Source: Pieris napi
Lineage: Eukaryota; Arthropoda; Insecta; Lepidoptera; Pieridae
NCBI RefSeq assembly: GCF_905475465.1
Contig: NC_062240.1
Location: 13,035,001 to 13,099,000, forward strand
Length of the DNA: 64,000 nucleotides
Direction of reading: 5' to 3'
The notes beneath the pieces were generated by a model. The model was not told where the DNA came from, made no database searches, and saw only the letters and a list, made by a program, of their open reading frames with translations. Position numbers and translations under genes: made by a program. Below are positions 1 to 10,820 of the stretch, piece after piece. How positions within the stretch are numbered: position 1 is the stretch's first letter; each line of letters starts with the position of its first letter.

Positions 1-285
1 AACTCAAAAATCGACGATGTGTTAGGCAAACAAAGCTGAATACCTACTCACCAATAGATAATGATTTCCAAAAATAATATTTAAAGATAATAATTGCATG
101 TTATTGTAAAAAGTAATGTACCTGCATTAATTATAATTAATTGCATTGTCATACAAATCACGATAAATATTTATTACAGATTATTTCAACATTTGTTAAA
201 ATAATTTAAACTTAAAATTTTCATATGTAATACCACAAGAGCTTCAAAATTATCGGGTATTTCTCGGCTCGAGTGGTATTCGGGG

Positions 286-516
286 GATTATTTTTCCGAC
301 CCAAATGTCGGCCAATAGAATTGCACCATGAGACGAAATGTACAGTTAACAAATAAGAATTTCATAATGAATAAAACAACTACTTAATACTTTTCTTGAA
401 GCAACGACCAGAGAAAATTTTTACAAAAAATTGTCAGTATAATACCATGTAGGTTGTACCACGTGACGTCGAATGGTGCAATTCTATTGGCCGATATTTG
501 GGTCGGAAAAATAATC
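286..516. repeat. Foldback/MITE-like element with 44-bp inverted arms
   Basis: Positions 286-329 and 473-516 are reverse complements over 44 bases with one mismatch, separated by 143 bases. Each arm contains CCGACCCAAAT and GGCCAATAGAATTGCACCAT. No ORF lies between the arms and no clear target-site duplication was found. It lies downstream of AGPAT exon 3, probably in the next intron. A MITE or a foldback element is the likeliest reading. Confidence 0.6.
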
Positions 517-719
517 AGTTATATTATCACTTAGTAAAAAATATTGCAGCCTATTTTGTAGATAATTAAGATTTAAAACTATTAGTCTCTAATTACTATT
601 TATTTTGATTAATTAACAGTATTACATCTCGGTACGTAGATGGGCCATACTTTGCGAGAACTTTTGTAGGAAATAACGCCATATTAATAAATGTTAATAT
701 ATTGTATATAGATTCTTAC

Positions 720-3700
720 CCAGACAGGATCGGGGTATTCACAAATTTTTCCAATCTGCTGCTTTATAATTTCCTTGTCCTTATCGAAAGATCTCTCTAA
801 GAACACAAACTCGGAAAATTTCCACATCCAACCGATTGGTGGCATATATTGGATAGACTTCTTCGCATATGCTTTACAATTCTAAAAGTAAATCATTCTA
901 ACATTTAATAATAATATAACTTTATTTTAGACAGAAATATAGTTGTGACAAAATTGATCCAACGCTAGTCCCCATACTAGGTAGTCACTATGTTGTGGGT
1001 TTACTAGATTACAATTGTATGGTACATGAGTTATGTAACCTAACATTAGTTAAGTTACATATATATATTATATATATTTTAGGCAAGCTCATATTTAAAA
1101 CAATTACAGCCAGTTGACACCCTGCTTCAAGCAGGGCTGGAGGCAACAAAGTGTTTCATTTAACATATATTTGAACATATCTAAAACAACCGCCAACGAA
1201 CTTAACTCATGGTAACAATGTTTTTAAATAAAAGTAGTCTTAATGTAATACATATAATCAAAGGTCGTTTAAGATCTTGAATATGCGTGGATGTTGAGTA
1301 TGCGAAAGGGTGTGTCTCACACTCTATATTTGAGTGTGAGATTGTGTCTGAGAGTCGTTATAACCGTACGCTATGGCTGTGTTAGTTTTTAGAAACTCAT
1401 GCCAAAATATGTAGAATCTCAGAATCCATAGATTGGAGATTTTATTATAAAGGAAGGGGCCCCTAAATGTAAAAAAGAGTTTCAAAATTTTCATTACGTA
1501 TTTACGAACTTAATGTGTTGGGTAATATGAAGATAAAAAATATAAATATAGGTCAAATTGTAACAAATATGATTAGTTACATCTATAAGAACCAAGGCAT
1601 CAAAGAAGAAGGCATGGCATATTCTTAAAATATAACAAAGATGTATTTTATAATTTAATTTTTTGAAAATTTAGTAATTTAATCAAAGGAGCACTTAACG
1701 TTTTGAACAGTCTATTAATTTAAAGTGGTATTTGTGTATCGTATCGGTTATGCAATTAAACTCCAGAGCAATATAAAATCTTTCCGATTGTTCACTCCTA
1801 TAGTCTGCGGAAAAGCCGTAGAATTTGAGGTCGCTGCACTGCTAAATAATAAATTACCTCTGTTATGTTGACGACGAAATAATATAATAGTCGACAGTAA
1901 TCATGTTGATTATTTGATTTAATATTTGAAAAAAATTATCTTTAAATTCAAGCACTATTATTCAGTTACTATTCAGTTCGTATTATTGCTACGTTGGTTC
2001 TGTTTCTGTGCAGAAACTTTCGTGGTTTACAGCATACGTTCCCAAATAATAATTATATACAAATAAGCTTTCATACTTAAGCAATGTACAACTCAGAAAT
2101 AGGATCGCTACTTTCTAACCACCAGTATAATATACAATTTCTAAGTTATATAAAGCGTTGATTCAACTTCAAAAGACCGAAACTGAAGGCCTACATTTCA
2201 ACACATATTTATATTTTTAACTGCATAGAATCATTTGATAAACCGTAATATCTTGAAAACCCTGGGAGGAGCACTTGACAATAATGACAAGCTAGCCACA
2301 ATTGACATAAATATGGGTATTAACAGTAAAAGGCAAAACAAAACTTTTGGAGCATGTTTACTTACTCTCAAAGATTAAACCTTAGGGTTTTCTTAGGTAA
2401 ACAAAAGATATAATTTTGTAAGTAACAATATATTTGAGTAACCACTTAACAAACCTAAAGTTATGTTTCAAGGTTTCTCTACTAATAATAATATGCAATT
2501 ACAATACCTTTAACCAAACAAAGCAAAGTTCGAAATGTTTTAAGTATTTCAACATACTTGTCATAATTACTTTTATACTTATGCCCAACTCATAAGTAGC
2601 ATTTTAAGCATTGGACTTCTCAACAATTATAAGTAGTTTGTAAAGAGTCATTATTTTGCTCACATTTGATGTCTGTATAGGTATGTAACCTATATATTCA
2701 CAGTCAAATTTACAGGGCAGTTCTATTTGATCATAAACAGTATTGCTTATGTGTTTAGAATACTTAACATAATACAATATTTAATACAGCATTATGCATA
2801 ATTTCTACCTAGTAGCAACAGAGAGCAATCTATGAATATAAATTGTCAAAATACTAATAGATATTGTGTATTAAGATTAAATAATAATATTGATATATTG
2901 TATTGATAATTAATGATAAATTAATGATAAGGTTTTGCAAAGATTTGTTAGTTAATATGATACTATTAATAAAACCCCTGATATTAATCACCTACATATC
3001 ACAATGTGACTGATAACATTTTAATTTCAAATTAAATAATCTAATTAGGAAAACCTTTTTTGAATTACAATGATTTTATTAATGAAAGTTAAGACAGTTT
3101 TCGTAACTTCTTAAATTGTATTGATAAAATGTCATGTGGATATTAATGTAAAAAAAGAGAAATCGAAAGTATTGTGTACTGTACAAATACAAGACAAACA
3201 GGTAAAATAATAATAAAAACTTACTCCTAATACTCCTATACCATCACAAAATTGCCATCCCATCAGCCAATCTATCTCATAACTATGATTCATGATAAGG
3301 TACCCATGTTCTTTACCATAGTATTTATCATACTCATCTTTGTTAACATAAATTGTTAAGTTTGTTCCTGCCCACCATTCTGACATAAACACCAATTCTG
3401 AAAATATTAAAAAACTTACAAATGCTGTATAAAATATAAAAATTTTAGGTATAGCAAGAGTAAAGTCTAGTAAGACTCAGAATTACAAGATTAAGATTGT
3501 AAGTATATGATTAAAGTAAAAGTTATTTCTGCATATATATATATATAAATAGAATGGATATAATTTGTAATTACTTACGACATGCAAATGAATATGAGAG
3601 GTAGTAATTTATTTTTCTGTACAATGTTTTATTAAATGGCCGAAGGCCAAAATATAAAATTGCCTGCACAAAATTTAGCAGCAGGCCAGAGGTAAAGTAT

Positions 3701-3790
3701 GATATTGCAAAACATAAATGCACAAGTGTTGACTGCTTTAAAAAACTTAACCAGAACATTTTGTCAGCTCCCTTGGTTATTCATGTAAAC
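720..3790 (-). CDS. AGPAT3: 1-acyl-sn-glycerol-3-phosphate acyltransferase, gamma/delta type (5' part, runs off left edge)
   Basis: This enzyme acylates lysophosphatidic acid to phosphatidic acid in the ER membrane. Three coding exons are visible: 3759-3579 (ATG at 3759), 3397-3225 and 881-720. All have GT-AG borders and the phases join (C+AA at the first junction, phase 0 at the second), giving 172 residues. Exon 1 encodes a hydrophobic N-terminal segment and the family stretch RPFNKTLYRKIN. Exon 2 carries EWWAGTNLTIYV and the catalytic HX4D box, NHSYEID (H98, D103). Exon 3 carries PPIGWMWKFSEFVFLER, matching the conserved block after the catalytic motif. The rest, including the EGTR-type motif, must lie left of position 1, since nothing in 1-719 fits. 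The coding exon has a splice acceptor at 3791-3792, so a further 5' UTR exon lies upstream and was not located. AGPAT3 and AGPAT4 cannot be told apart from this part. Confidence 0.9.
882..3224 (-). other. AGPAT3: AGPAT intron 2 (2.3 kb)
   Basis: The donor is at 3224 and the acceptor at 882 on the minus strand. The stretch is very AT-rich and no conserved ORF was recognised. It holds a short perfect hairpin at about 1121-1137 (CCCTGCTT-C-AAGCAGGG). Confidence 0.75.
3764..3784 (-). promoter_or_regulatory. Short upstream ORF before the AGPAT start codon
   Basis: In the same exon as the AGPAT start, an upstream ATG at 3784 opens a six-codon ORF (MNNQGS) that stops at 3764, five bases before the main ATG at 3759. 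The main ATG has an AAA at -3 to -1, an acceptable context. Translational damping or reinitiation is an inference only. Confidence 0.5.
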
Positions 3791-4091
3791 CTAAAAAAAA
3801 ATACTTTATTACACAAGATAAATATTCCAACAAAATAAAACATTCAAAAAATTTATACACTATTTGCATACTCATTACATTGTAGGAAAGACGATGACTA
3901 CATATAGCAAGGTGTTTCTTGTTAAGAATCAAACAACACAAAAAATTCAAGATGTACTTAGCACCTATGACACAAATAATTCCAATTTAATCAACAAAGA
4001 CAATACTAACTACAATTCCTATATATTATATTCTAAAGAATATTTGTTACGTATTAAAAGTGATCAATGTCGATAATTTCAATAAATACCT

Positions 4092-5287
4092 GTTTAATAT
4101 GAATTCATGGAACAATTATTGATGTTGGTTGGCTTCGATTCTTCAGTACATTACACAATTTAAGATACCTAAGTATTGATGTGCGTGAACAAAATGAATG
4201 AAAAACCCGAACAATCCAATTTAATTAACGTAAAAAATTTATATGCGAATCAACGAAATTTTTTGCATATATTTCTTACATTATTTGACACACCAAGACC
4301 ATAGGACTATAGTATGAACTATGAAGTATGAGGCAGACTCAGCAGAGTACAAAGTTAGGCAAGATTATCTTCTATCTGCGATCTTGGAACAATCAGTGAC
4401 ATTTGTTCCGAAAAATTGATATTGTGACATGTCAAACTTGAGAGCATATTTTTGTCTATGTCATGGTTGATAGATAGATAGTTTTTTCTGGTTGTTAAAG
4501 TAAAGAAACTGTTGAAGTTAAAACTTCTTTAGCGGCGTTGTACACTTTATTTAATGTAATATAAATTGTCATGTTTGCTTACGATAGCCCAATAAATAAA
4601 TATTGTATTCTACCTCATAAATGATAGTACTTTTTTATAGATAATTAAAGCAATTCATGCAAAATTATTCGATACCATTCCAAAATATCAAAAATGCACA
4701 ACGTTAATATTCAAGTTTTCACTTCTGCCGGCACTCCCGGAGTGCAACCCGTCGTTTTGTTCAGTTAAAGTAATGAAACCATTTTAACTTGTAACCTCTT
4801 TCGAATATAATATCACCTTAGTAACGATTGTTATTTACTTTTTGATTCCATTACTCTTGTACGAAATATTGTTTGTTTATTTATTTATTGTTTAACAAAC
4901 ACCTGTGTTGTGCATGTAGCTTATTTTACTTCTGTGACAAAATTTTGTGGTTGGTTGAAACTTGAAAAACGCATCTTTCGGTTAAGTTCATTAAAAATAG
5001 TCAAGTCAAAATCATTTATTCATTTAGGTAACGCAATGTACACTTATGAACGTCAATAAAGAAATACATAAAATGGTTCTAATTTTACATTTACTCCCAG
5101 TTAATCAATATAAATATTTATAAGTAAGAATAATTATTTAGTGGTAATAGAATCGATGATTGCATCGGAAAGACGCGTCGGTTATTTCAAAAGAAGTAAA
5201 ACAGCTAGAACTCATCAATATTAAATATGACAATTATTTTTAAATGTCAATTGTCAAATTTATATAAATGATTGATGCTGGCTGTAT
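4092..5287. other. Intergenic, AGPAT 5' end to LINE insertion
   Basis: AT-rich sequence with no convincing coding exon. It should contain the first non-coding exon and promoter of the minus-strand AGPAT gene, but no unambiguous donor or core promoter could be picked. The short ORF at 3864-4076 has no recognised similarity. Confidence 0.6.
5276..5287. repeat. Target-site duplication, left copy
   Basis: TGCTGGCTGTAT immediately precedes the LINE 5' end and is repeated exactly at 10821-10832. Confidence 0.85.
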
Positions 5288-5494
5288 CTTTTTCCGTCGT
5301 TGCGGGTATAAGTGTTTACACGTGTTTCGGATATCATTATTTAGTATTTTCTATTTTTTCTCGTAGTTTAATGAATATAAGTTGACTTATCCTATTGGTG
5401 GTGGTTAATTAATAACATCAACTAATTACGTAAGTTATTTTTATTTATTTGTTATATTTCTCCCTTTACTTTGTTATATTTTTGGTAGTCTATA

Positions 5495-6922
5495 ATGGAG
5501 AAACGCCCTCCAGACCCCCCTGATCCTCCGGATAGGGTCTCTTCTCCGGTGGAATCAATGGATTTATCCACCCCACCGCTTCCCCAACCTGGTGTCAAGC
5601 GCAGACTCGATACTGTCCATGAAAGTTTAGTGGAACCTTCCAAAAAACCAATGACTGATGTCCGGTCATCTGCTGATGACGTCAACCCAGGATTTTACTC
5701 CCATCCATCACTCACTGGCTCTCCCAAGTCATACCTTGTCAATGACAAGGGCCCTTTTTTAGTCCATGTTTCTTGCCCTGAATCTGACCCATCCGCTGGT
5801 ACATCAATCCGCCCAATTAAATTTGGTCATTTCTTGGTTAAAAATAAAATATCCAACATTGTTCGTGATGGTGTTAAGAGAGTGGGACGTAATAGAATAT
5901 CTGTTGAGTTTAAGTCGGGCTTAGATGCTAATAATTTTGTGTCTAATCCCATTGTACCTTCCAGCAACTATTCTGTTACGATTCCTAATTATAATGTTTC
6001 CCGTATGGGCCTTGTGAGAGGTGTCCCAGCTGATTGGTCGATGCAGGAATTTGTCGAAACTTTGGAAGTTCCCGAAGGTACTGGTATAGTCCTCAAGGCC
6101 AGACGCCTTAACCGCAAGACAAACTCCGATGGTCAAATTAATTGGATACCAACGCAAACTGTGGTTCTAACCTTTCAAGGTCAATCCCTTCCTGAGAGAA
6201 TATTCTCTTGTCATAGTTCCCTCCGCGTTGAAACGTACCAACTCCCTACAATTCAGTGCCTGAACTGTTGTAGATTTGGTCACGTAAAGTCACAATGCCG
6301 ATCGAAGCCTAGGTGTTTTCGATGTAGTCTAGCCCATTCTGGTGATGAGTGTAATATCCCTGAAACAGAGTCATTATGTTTATTTTGTACTGCCTCACAC
6401 TTTGCGACCAACAAAGCTTGCCCTGAACATAATCGTCAAAAAAATATAAAGAGTTGTATGTCTCAAGAGAACATTTCTTATATCGAAGCATCGGCTCGGT
6501 TTAGACCTATCAGTGGCAAAACTTTTGCAGATTCTGTTAAAACAACCCCCTCCTCTTTATCCCAGCCCATTACTTTACCTTCCCAAGATTCCCTTCAGAC
6601 TACATCTTACAGGAAAACTATATTTCTCCCTCCTCGCTGTAGACCTACATCAGGAAAATCCTTTGATAAGGCGGCCCATGAGGCCATTACTTCCAATTTA
6701 CCCTCCTCTTTACCCAATGGTTGTGCCGTAAGCTCCCCTTCCCTTACAAACAATGAAGTATCCCCAAATGAAAATCTTCTCGACTGCTTATGGGCAGTCA
6801 TTTGTAACATGCTATCCAAGTATGATGACATCCCCATACCGTCCCACGTTGCCCAAAAAATTAATTTGCTCCACTCATTCGTCACCAAAAATGGCGAATT
6901 TAGTAATTCAGTGGAACTGTAA
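5495..6922 (+). CDS. LINE ORF1, gag-like nucleic acid-binding protein with CCHC knuckles
   Basis: A 475-residue ORF1 protein. Such proteins bind the element's RNA and form the retrotransposition particle. The N-terminal ~80 residues are proline-rich and low in complexity (PPDPPDPPDR near the start). Residues of about 85-250 form a globular region that could hold an RRM-like fold, inferred only from position. Three zinc knuckles follow: C255-X2-C258-X4-H263-X4-C268, then C274-X2-C277-X3-H281-X4-C286, then C295-X2-C298-X3-H302-X6-C309. The tail is Ser/Pro/Thr-rich. The start at 5495 is the first ATG after the 5' UTR. No stops or frameshifts interrupt it. The ORF ends inside the beginning of ORF2. 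Confidence 0.88.
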   Translation: MEKRPPDPPDPPDRVSSPVESMDLSTPPLPQPGVKRRLDTVHESLVEPSKKPMTDVRSSADDVNPGFYSHPSLTGSPKSYLVNDKGPFLVHVSCPESDPSAGTSIRPIKFGHFLVKNKISNIVRDGVKRVGRNRISVEFKSGLDANNFVSNPIVPSSNYSVTIPNYNVSRMGLVRGVPADWSMQEFVETLEVPEGTGIVLKARRLNRKTNSDGQINWIPTQTVVLTFQGQSLPERIFSCHSSLRVETYQLPTIQCLNCCRFGHVKSQCRSKPRCFRCSLAHSGDECNIPETESLCLFCTASHFATNKACPEHNRQKNIKSCMSQENISYIEASARFRPISGKTFADSVKTTPSSLSQPITLPSQDSLQTTSYRKTIFLPPRCRPTSGKSFDKAAHEAITSNLPSSLPNGCAVSSPSLTNNEVSPNENLLDCLWAVICNMLSKYDDIPIPSHVAQKINLLHSFVTKNGEFSNSVEL

Positions 6923-9900
6923 CAGTGTTCGCAGTAAAAAATCAGAATTAACCTTTCTTATCAATAAATTCGCTCCATCTATTCTAGCCATTTCGGAGAC
7001 TTGGTTATTGCCGGGTTCCCGCTTTAGGGTTTCTGGGTATCGATGTCTCCGAGATGACAGGGATGATGGCTATGCTGGCTGTGCCTTTTTGGTCAGCCGA
7101 TCCCTCACCTTCCACTCATTATCTCTTCCTCATTGTGATGGTATTAATGCTGTTGCTATGAGAGCTTTTAATATCTCGTTTATTTCTGTTTATATTCCCC
7201 ACCCCCACATCGACCTCATTTCTGATATACGTTCTATTATCCTTTCGGTTCCTCCTCCTGTTGTCATGTTGGGTGATTTCAATGCCCACCATGTTTCTTG
7301 GGGTTGTCATTCCTCAGATTCTTTTGGGTCCCTTCTACTAGATTTACTCGATGATATAAACATAAGTGTCTTGAATAATGGTTGTCCTACGAGAAGGAGT
7401 CTTCCATCTCAGAATCCCGCTAACGCAGTGGATTTATCACTTTGCTCTCCTGATCTTTTCCCTTTTCTATCCTGGCGTGTTTTTAAGAGCACTTGTGGGA
7501 GTGACCACTTCCCCATTTTAATTGATCTCCCAACCAATTTAAGGAACGTTACTCGCCCTTCCCCTCTTTTAAAATTTAAACTCAATCAGGCCAATTGGTC
7601 AGACTTTTCATCTTCTATTGACTCTAAAATAGCTGCGCTCCCCGTAGTCTCTGCTGAAAACTGCTTATCTTCATACAATGATTTTGTCAACTCCCTCACC
7701 TCATCTGCCAGTTTACATATTCCACTCAAATCTTCTACACTAAGGAAAATTTCCCCTCCTTGGTGGGATTCCGAATGTACTGAGATGATTCGAAAAAGAA
7801 AAACGGCAGAAAGGTCATACAGTCTTTGCATGACCTTGGAAAATTTTTTAGTCTACCAACAAGCTTCTGCAGCTGCTCGCAGACTACTTAATAATAAGAA
7901 ACGTCTTGGTTGGCATAAGTTCTGTGAGAGCATGTGCCCTGGTACCCCTTCGTCTGTTGTTTGGAGGCAGATCAGAAGATTCCGTTGTTCCCTCAATTCT
8001 TATGATGTCCCTTTTAATGATCCGTCTAGCTGGATTACCTCCTTTGCCGACAAATTGGCTCCTCCATCTGTCCCTTTTTATGATTGTCTTCCTTATAAGT
8101 ATAATTCTTACATCCCCTCTTCAAACAGTCTAGATTGTCAATTCTCCTTGGAAGAACTTAACAAAGCATTAAATGGTCTCTCTGACTCTTCCCCTGGAGA
8201 AGATGGAATCCCTTATTCATTCCTCATAAATTCTTCATTAGGCACTAAGAGGTACTTTCTTGATTTAGTAAACTGTTTTTTCGATCTTGGAATTATTCCT
8301 GAATCGTGGAACAGACAAATCGTCATTCCGCTTCTAAAACCTGGCAAAGATCCATCAGATTTCTCTTCATACAGACCTATTGCTTTGTCTTCTACCCTTT
8401 TAAAAATTATGGAACATTTGATTAAATTTCGTTTAGAATGGTTTTGTGAAAGTAACAATATCTTTGCAAAATCCCAGTTTGGTTTCAGGAAAGGCTTAAG
8501 TACGATGGATAGCCTAAGTATAATAACGACCGACATTCGCATTGCTTTTAAAAAGAAACAGTTCCTGGTGGGTGTTTTCTTGGATATCGCATCTGCGTAT
8601 GACCACGTGCTGGTTCCGGTGCTCAGGCAAAAAATGCTTCAGCTGAGTATTCCTGAGAAGTTGGTACGTTTTGTTTGCAATGCAGTTTCGAATCGTTATA
8701 TTATTATAAGATCTCAAAATACGGAGCTGTCTCCTAGATCTATTTGGAGGGGCTTACCTCAAGGTTCTGTTTTGAGTCCTCTTCTGTACAACATTTACAC
8801 CTATGACCTGGAGCTTGTTGTGAATTCCTTCTGTCAGATTCTTCAATACGCGGACGATGTAGCCTTATACTTTTCATCAAATTCTATAGAAGAGGCATCA
8901 TCACGCCTAAATTCGGCTTTGGATTATTTGGGTGATTGGTTAAATGATCATGGTCTCTCTATTTCTGTGCCCAAATGTTCGGCGGTCACGTTTACTACAA
9001 AATACAAGGTTCCACGGTGTAACATTTCATATAAAGGGTCCTTGGTATCGTGTTGTAAGCAAGTAAAATTTTTAGGCCTTATTTTAGACTCAAAGTTAAA
9101 CGGTGTTCCTCATTTTAACCATGTGATTAAAAAAAGTGAGAAAGGTGTTAATGTTCTCCGTTCATTATCTGGTGTGAGGTGGGGAGCACACCCCTACTCG
9201 CAAAAGCTTTTATACAATGCTGTGGTACGAAGTCATTTTGATTATGGCACCTTCCTTTTAGATCCTGGCAACAAGCAAGCCCTTGATAAAATTTCCAAAA
9301 TTCAATCGAAATCTTTACGCATCATCCTTGGTGCTATGAAATCCTCTCCCATCAATGCTCTCCAAATAGAATGTGTTGACCCCCCCCTGTATTTACGTAG
9401 ACAATTTTTAAGTGACCGCTTCTTCATCAAAGTCCTTCAATACTCTTCACATTCCATCTTGTCCAAATTACGTCGCTTATCTAATCTCACGATGCCATCT
9501 AGTACAGGTAATGTTCCATGCCTGTTACACAGTTTTAATAAACTTTCTCGTCTTCCTAATCCTGTTGAAAGTTTCTCTAGTAATCCCTTGTTTTTAAATA
9601 GTTATGAATCCCTCATTTTTGATCCTAAAATAATTTTAAACTTTGGAATTGAAAAAAAATCCACCCAAGCTTCCACTTGTTTTCTGGAAAAAATTTCAAA
9701 AGACTGGCAGGGTTGGTTACCGATGTATACTGATGCTTCCAAGATTCCCAATAATGAGTGCATCGGTGCGGCTGTATGGGTCCCTTCATTCAAAACAGTA
9801 TTGAACTTTAAACTTCCTCCATTGACCTCCGTTTTTTCAGGTGAAGCTTTTGCAATCCTAGAAGCGGTTTTGTATGCTGAGTCCCACAACCTAAATAAAG

Positions 9901-10583
9901 TTACAATTTTTTCCGATTCTCGCAGCTGTTTACAGGCAATTCTTTCCAATCCATTCAGGTCTAAAAAAAAACATAATACGATTCTAAAAATAAGAGAAGC
10001 TTTGTTTAGGTGTAGTAAAAAAGATATTCATATTGTACTTTTGTGGATACCTAGTCATTGTGGTATAGCGGGTAATGAAACTGCTGACTCATGTGCAAAA
10101 GGTGCTATTTTCTGCGGATCTTGTCAGCATCCCAACATCTCGGCCCACGACCTATCAGCTCTTGCGTACTCCCACCTTTTAAAATCCTGGACTATTGATT
10201 GGCAATCTTCTAAAGAAAAAACTGGCAGGCACTATGCTAATATTCAGTATTCTATCCCTTCTTCGCCGTGGTTTTTTAAATATAAGTTTTTAAACAAAAA
10301 GGTCACGTCTATAATCTGCCGTCTTCGTATAGGGCACGCTTGTACTCCTGTTCATCTAGCCAAAATTAAAATTAAAGACAGTTCTCTCTGTGAGTGTGGT
10401 ATGGACGAGGGCTCGACAGACCATATATTTTTTAACTGTTCTTTAATTAATGACTCGTTATTTGACTATCTTTCTCCAGATTTCCCTCGTCCATGTAACC
10501 TTAACTCCCTACTTTCCCTCCCATCCAGCTCGATCGTCAAAATTTTAGGGAAATTTATTTCTGTTAATAAATTAAAGTTATAA
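6891..10583 (+). CDS. LINE ORF2: endonuclease, reverse transcriptase and RNase H polyprotein
   Basis: A 1230-residue polyprotein that nicks target DNA, copies the element RNA and degrades RNA in the hybrid. I take the start as the ATG at 6891 (MANLVIQWNCNS), because the endonuclease fold begins there. The frame is open from further upstream. APE-type endonuclease motifs: QWNCNS, SETWL, GDFNAHH (about 128-134) and SDHFPI (about 204). Reverse transcriptase motifs: RPIALSS, FGFRKGLST, LDIASAYDHV, LPQGSVLSPLL and the catalytic YADD (653-656). RNase H carries D-E-D-D residues: YTDAS (D948), GEAFAILEA, SDSRS and ETADSCAKGA, preceded by WIPSHCGIAGN. A terminal CECG...DH...C motif lies near 1167-1183. 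Every catalytic motif I looked for is present, so the enzyme is probably functional. Confidence 0.93.
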   Translation: MANLVIQWNCNSVRSKKSELTFLINKFAPSILAISETWLLPGSRFRVSGYRCLRDDRDDGYAGCAFLVSRSLTFHSLSLPHCDGINAVAMRAFNISFISVYIPHPHIDLISDIRSIILSVPPPVVMLGDFNAHHVSWGCHSSDSFGSLLLDLLDDINISVLNNGCPTRRSLPSQNPANAVDLSLCSPDLFPFLSWRVFKSTCGSDHFPILIDLPTNLRNVTRPSPLLKFKLNQANWSDFSSSIDSKIAALPVVSAENCLSSYNDFVNSLTSSASLHIPLKSSTLRKISPPWWDSECTEMIRKRKTAERSYSLCMTLENFLVYQQASAAARRLLNNKKRLGWHKFCESMCPGTPSSVVWRQIRRFRCSLNSYDVPFNDPSSWITSFADKLAPPSVPFYDCLPYKYNSYIPSSNSLDCQFSLEELNKALNGLSDSSPGEDGIPYSFLINSSLGTKRYFLDLVNCFFDLGIIPESWNRQIVIPLLKPGKDPSDFSSYRPIALSSTLLKIMEHLIKFRLEWFCESNNIFAKSQFGFRKGLSTMDSLSIITTDIRIAFKKKQFLVGVFLDIASAYDHVLVPVLRQKMLQLSIPEKLVRFVCNAVSNRYIIIRSQNTELSPRSIWRGLPQGSVLSPLLYNIYTYDLELVVNSFCQILQYADDVALYFSSNSIEEASSRLNSALDYLGDWLNDHGLSISVPKCSAVTFTTKYKVPRCNISYKGSLVSCCKQVKFLGLILDSKLNGVPHFNHVIKKSEKGVNVLRSLSGVRWGAHPYSQKLLYNAVVRSHFDYGTFLLDPGNKQALDKISKIQSKSLRIILGAMKSSPINALQIECVDPPLYLRRQFLSDRFFIKVLQYSSHSILSKLRRLSNLTMPSSTGNVPCLLHSFNKLSRLPNPVESFSSNPLFLNSYESLIFDPKIILNFGIEKKSTQASTCFLEKISKDWQGWLPMYTDASKIPNNECIGAAVWVPSFKTVLNFKLPPLTSVFSGEAFAILEAVLYAESHNLNKVTIFSDSRSCLQAILSNPFRSKKKHNTILKIREALFRCSKKDIHIVLLWIPSHCGIAGNETADSCAKGAIFCGSCQHPNISAHDLSALAYSHLLKSWTIDWQSSKEKTGRHYANIQYSIPSSPWFFKYKFLNKKVTSIICRLRIGHACTPVHLAKIKIKDSSLCECGMDEGSTDHIFFNCSLINDSLFDYLSPDFPRPCNLNSLLSLPSSSIVKILGKFISVNKLKL

Positions 10584-10820
10584 ATAAGATTCTCCCCTTC
10601 ATACCTTGTAGTAAAATGTTAACCTCTTGTATATATTATTAGATGTCTGTGTGTGTTGTATTTATTGTGATGTCATTTTTGTTTTGGGTAACTCTGCTTA
10701 GATAAAATTAAATCTATCAAAATTATCAAATCTATCCTCACTGTGTGAAGACTTAGAACGTGACATTGGCGGAATTGTGATTTACACAGATGTCGCCATT
10801 ATAAATAAAGTGAAGTGAAG

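Larger units (their letters stand above)
5288..10820 (+). mobile_element. Full-length I-clade-like non-LTR retrotransposon (LINE)
   Basis: The element is 5.5 kb with a roughly 207-bp 5' UTR, two long intact ORFs overlapping by 32 bases, and a roughly 237-bp 3' UTR. It is bracketed by an exact 12-bp direct repeat, TGCTGGCTGTAT, at 5276-5287 and 10821-10832. This is a target-site duplication and defines both ends. The 3' end has no poly(A). It ends in a short repeated tail, GTGAAGTGAAG. The domain order (zinc-knuckle ORF1; APE endonuclease, reverse transcriptase, RNase H and a terminal Cys/His motif in ORF2) matches the I superfamily. Intact ORFs plus intact duplications imply a young copy. It sits about 400 bp upstream of OSGEPL1 in the same orientation. 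R1- or LOA-type elements with RNase H are alternatives to the I clade. Confidence 0.9.

Noticed and set aside
9602..9949. 115-residue minus-strand ORF inside the LINE
   Set aside because: It is the antisense shadow of the ORF2 RNase H region, which has clear family motifs on the plus strand. Other minus ORFs at 5452-8717 are likewise shadows of ORF1 and ORF2.
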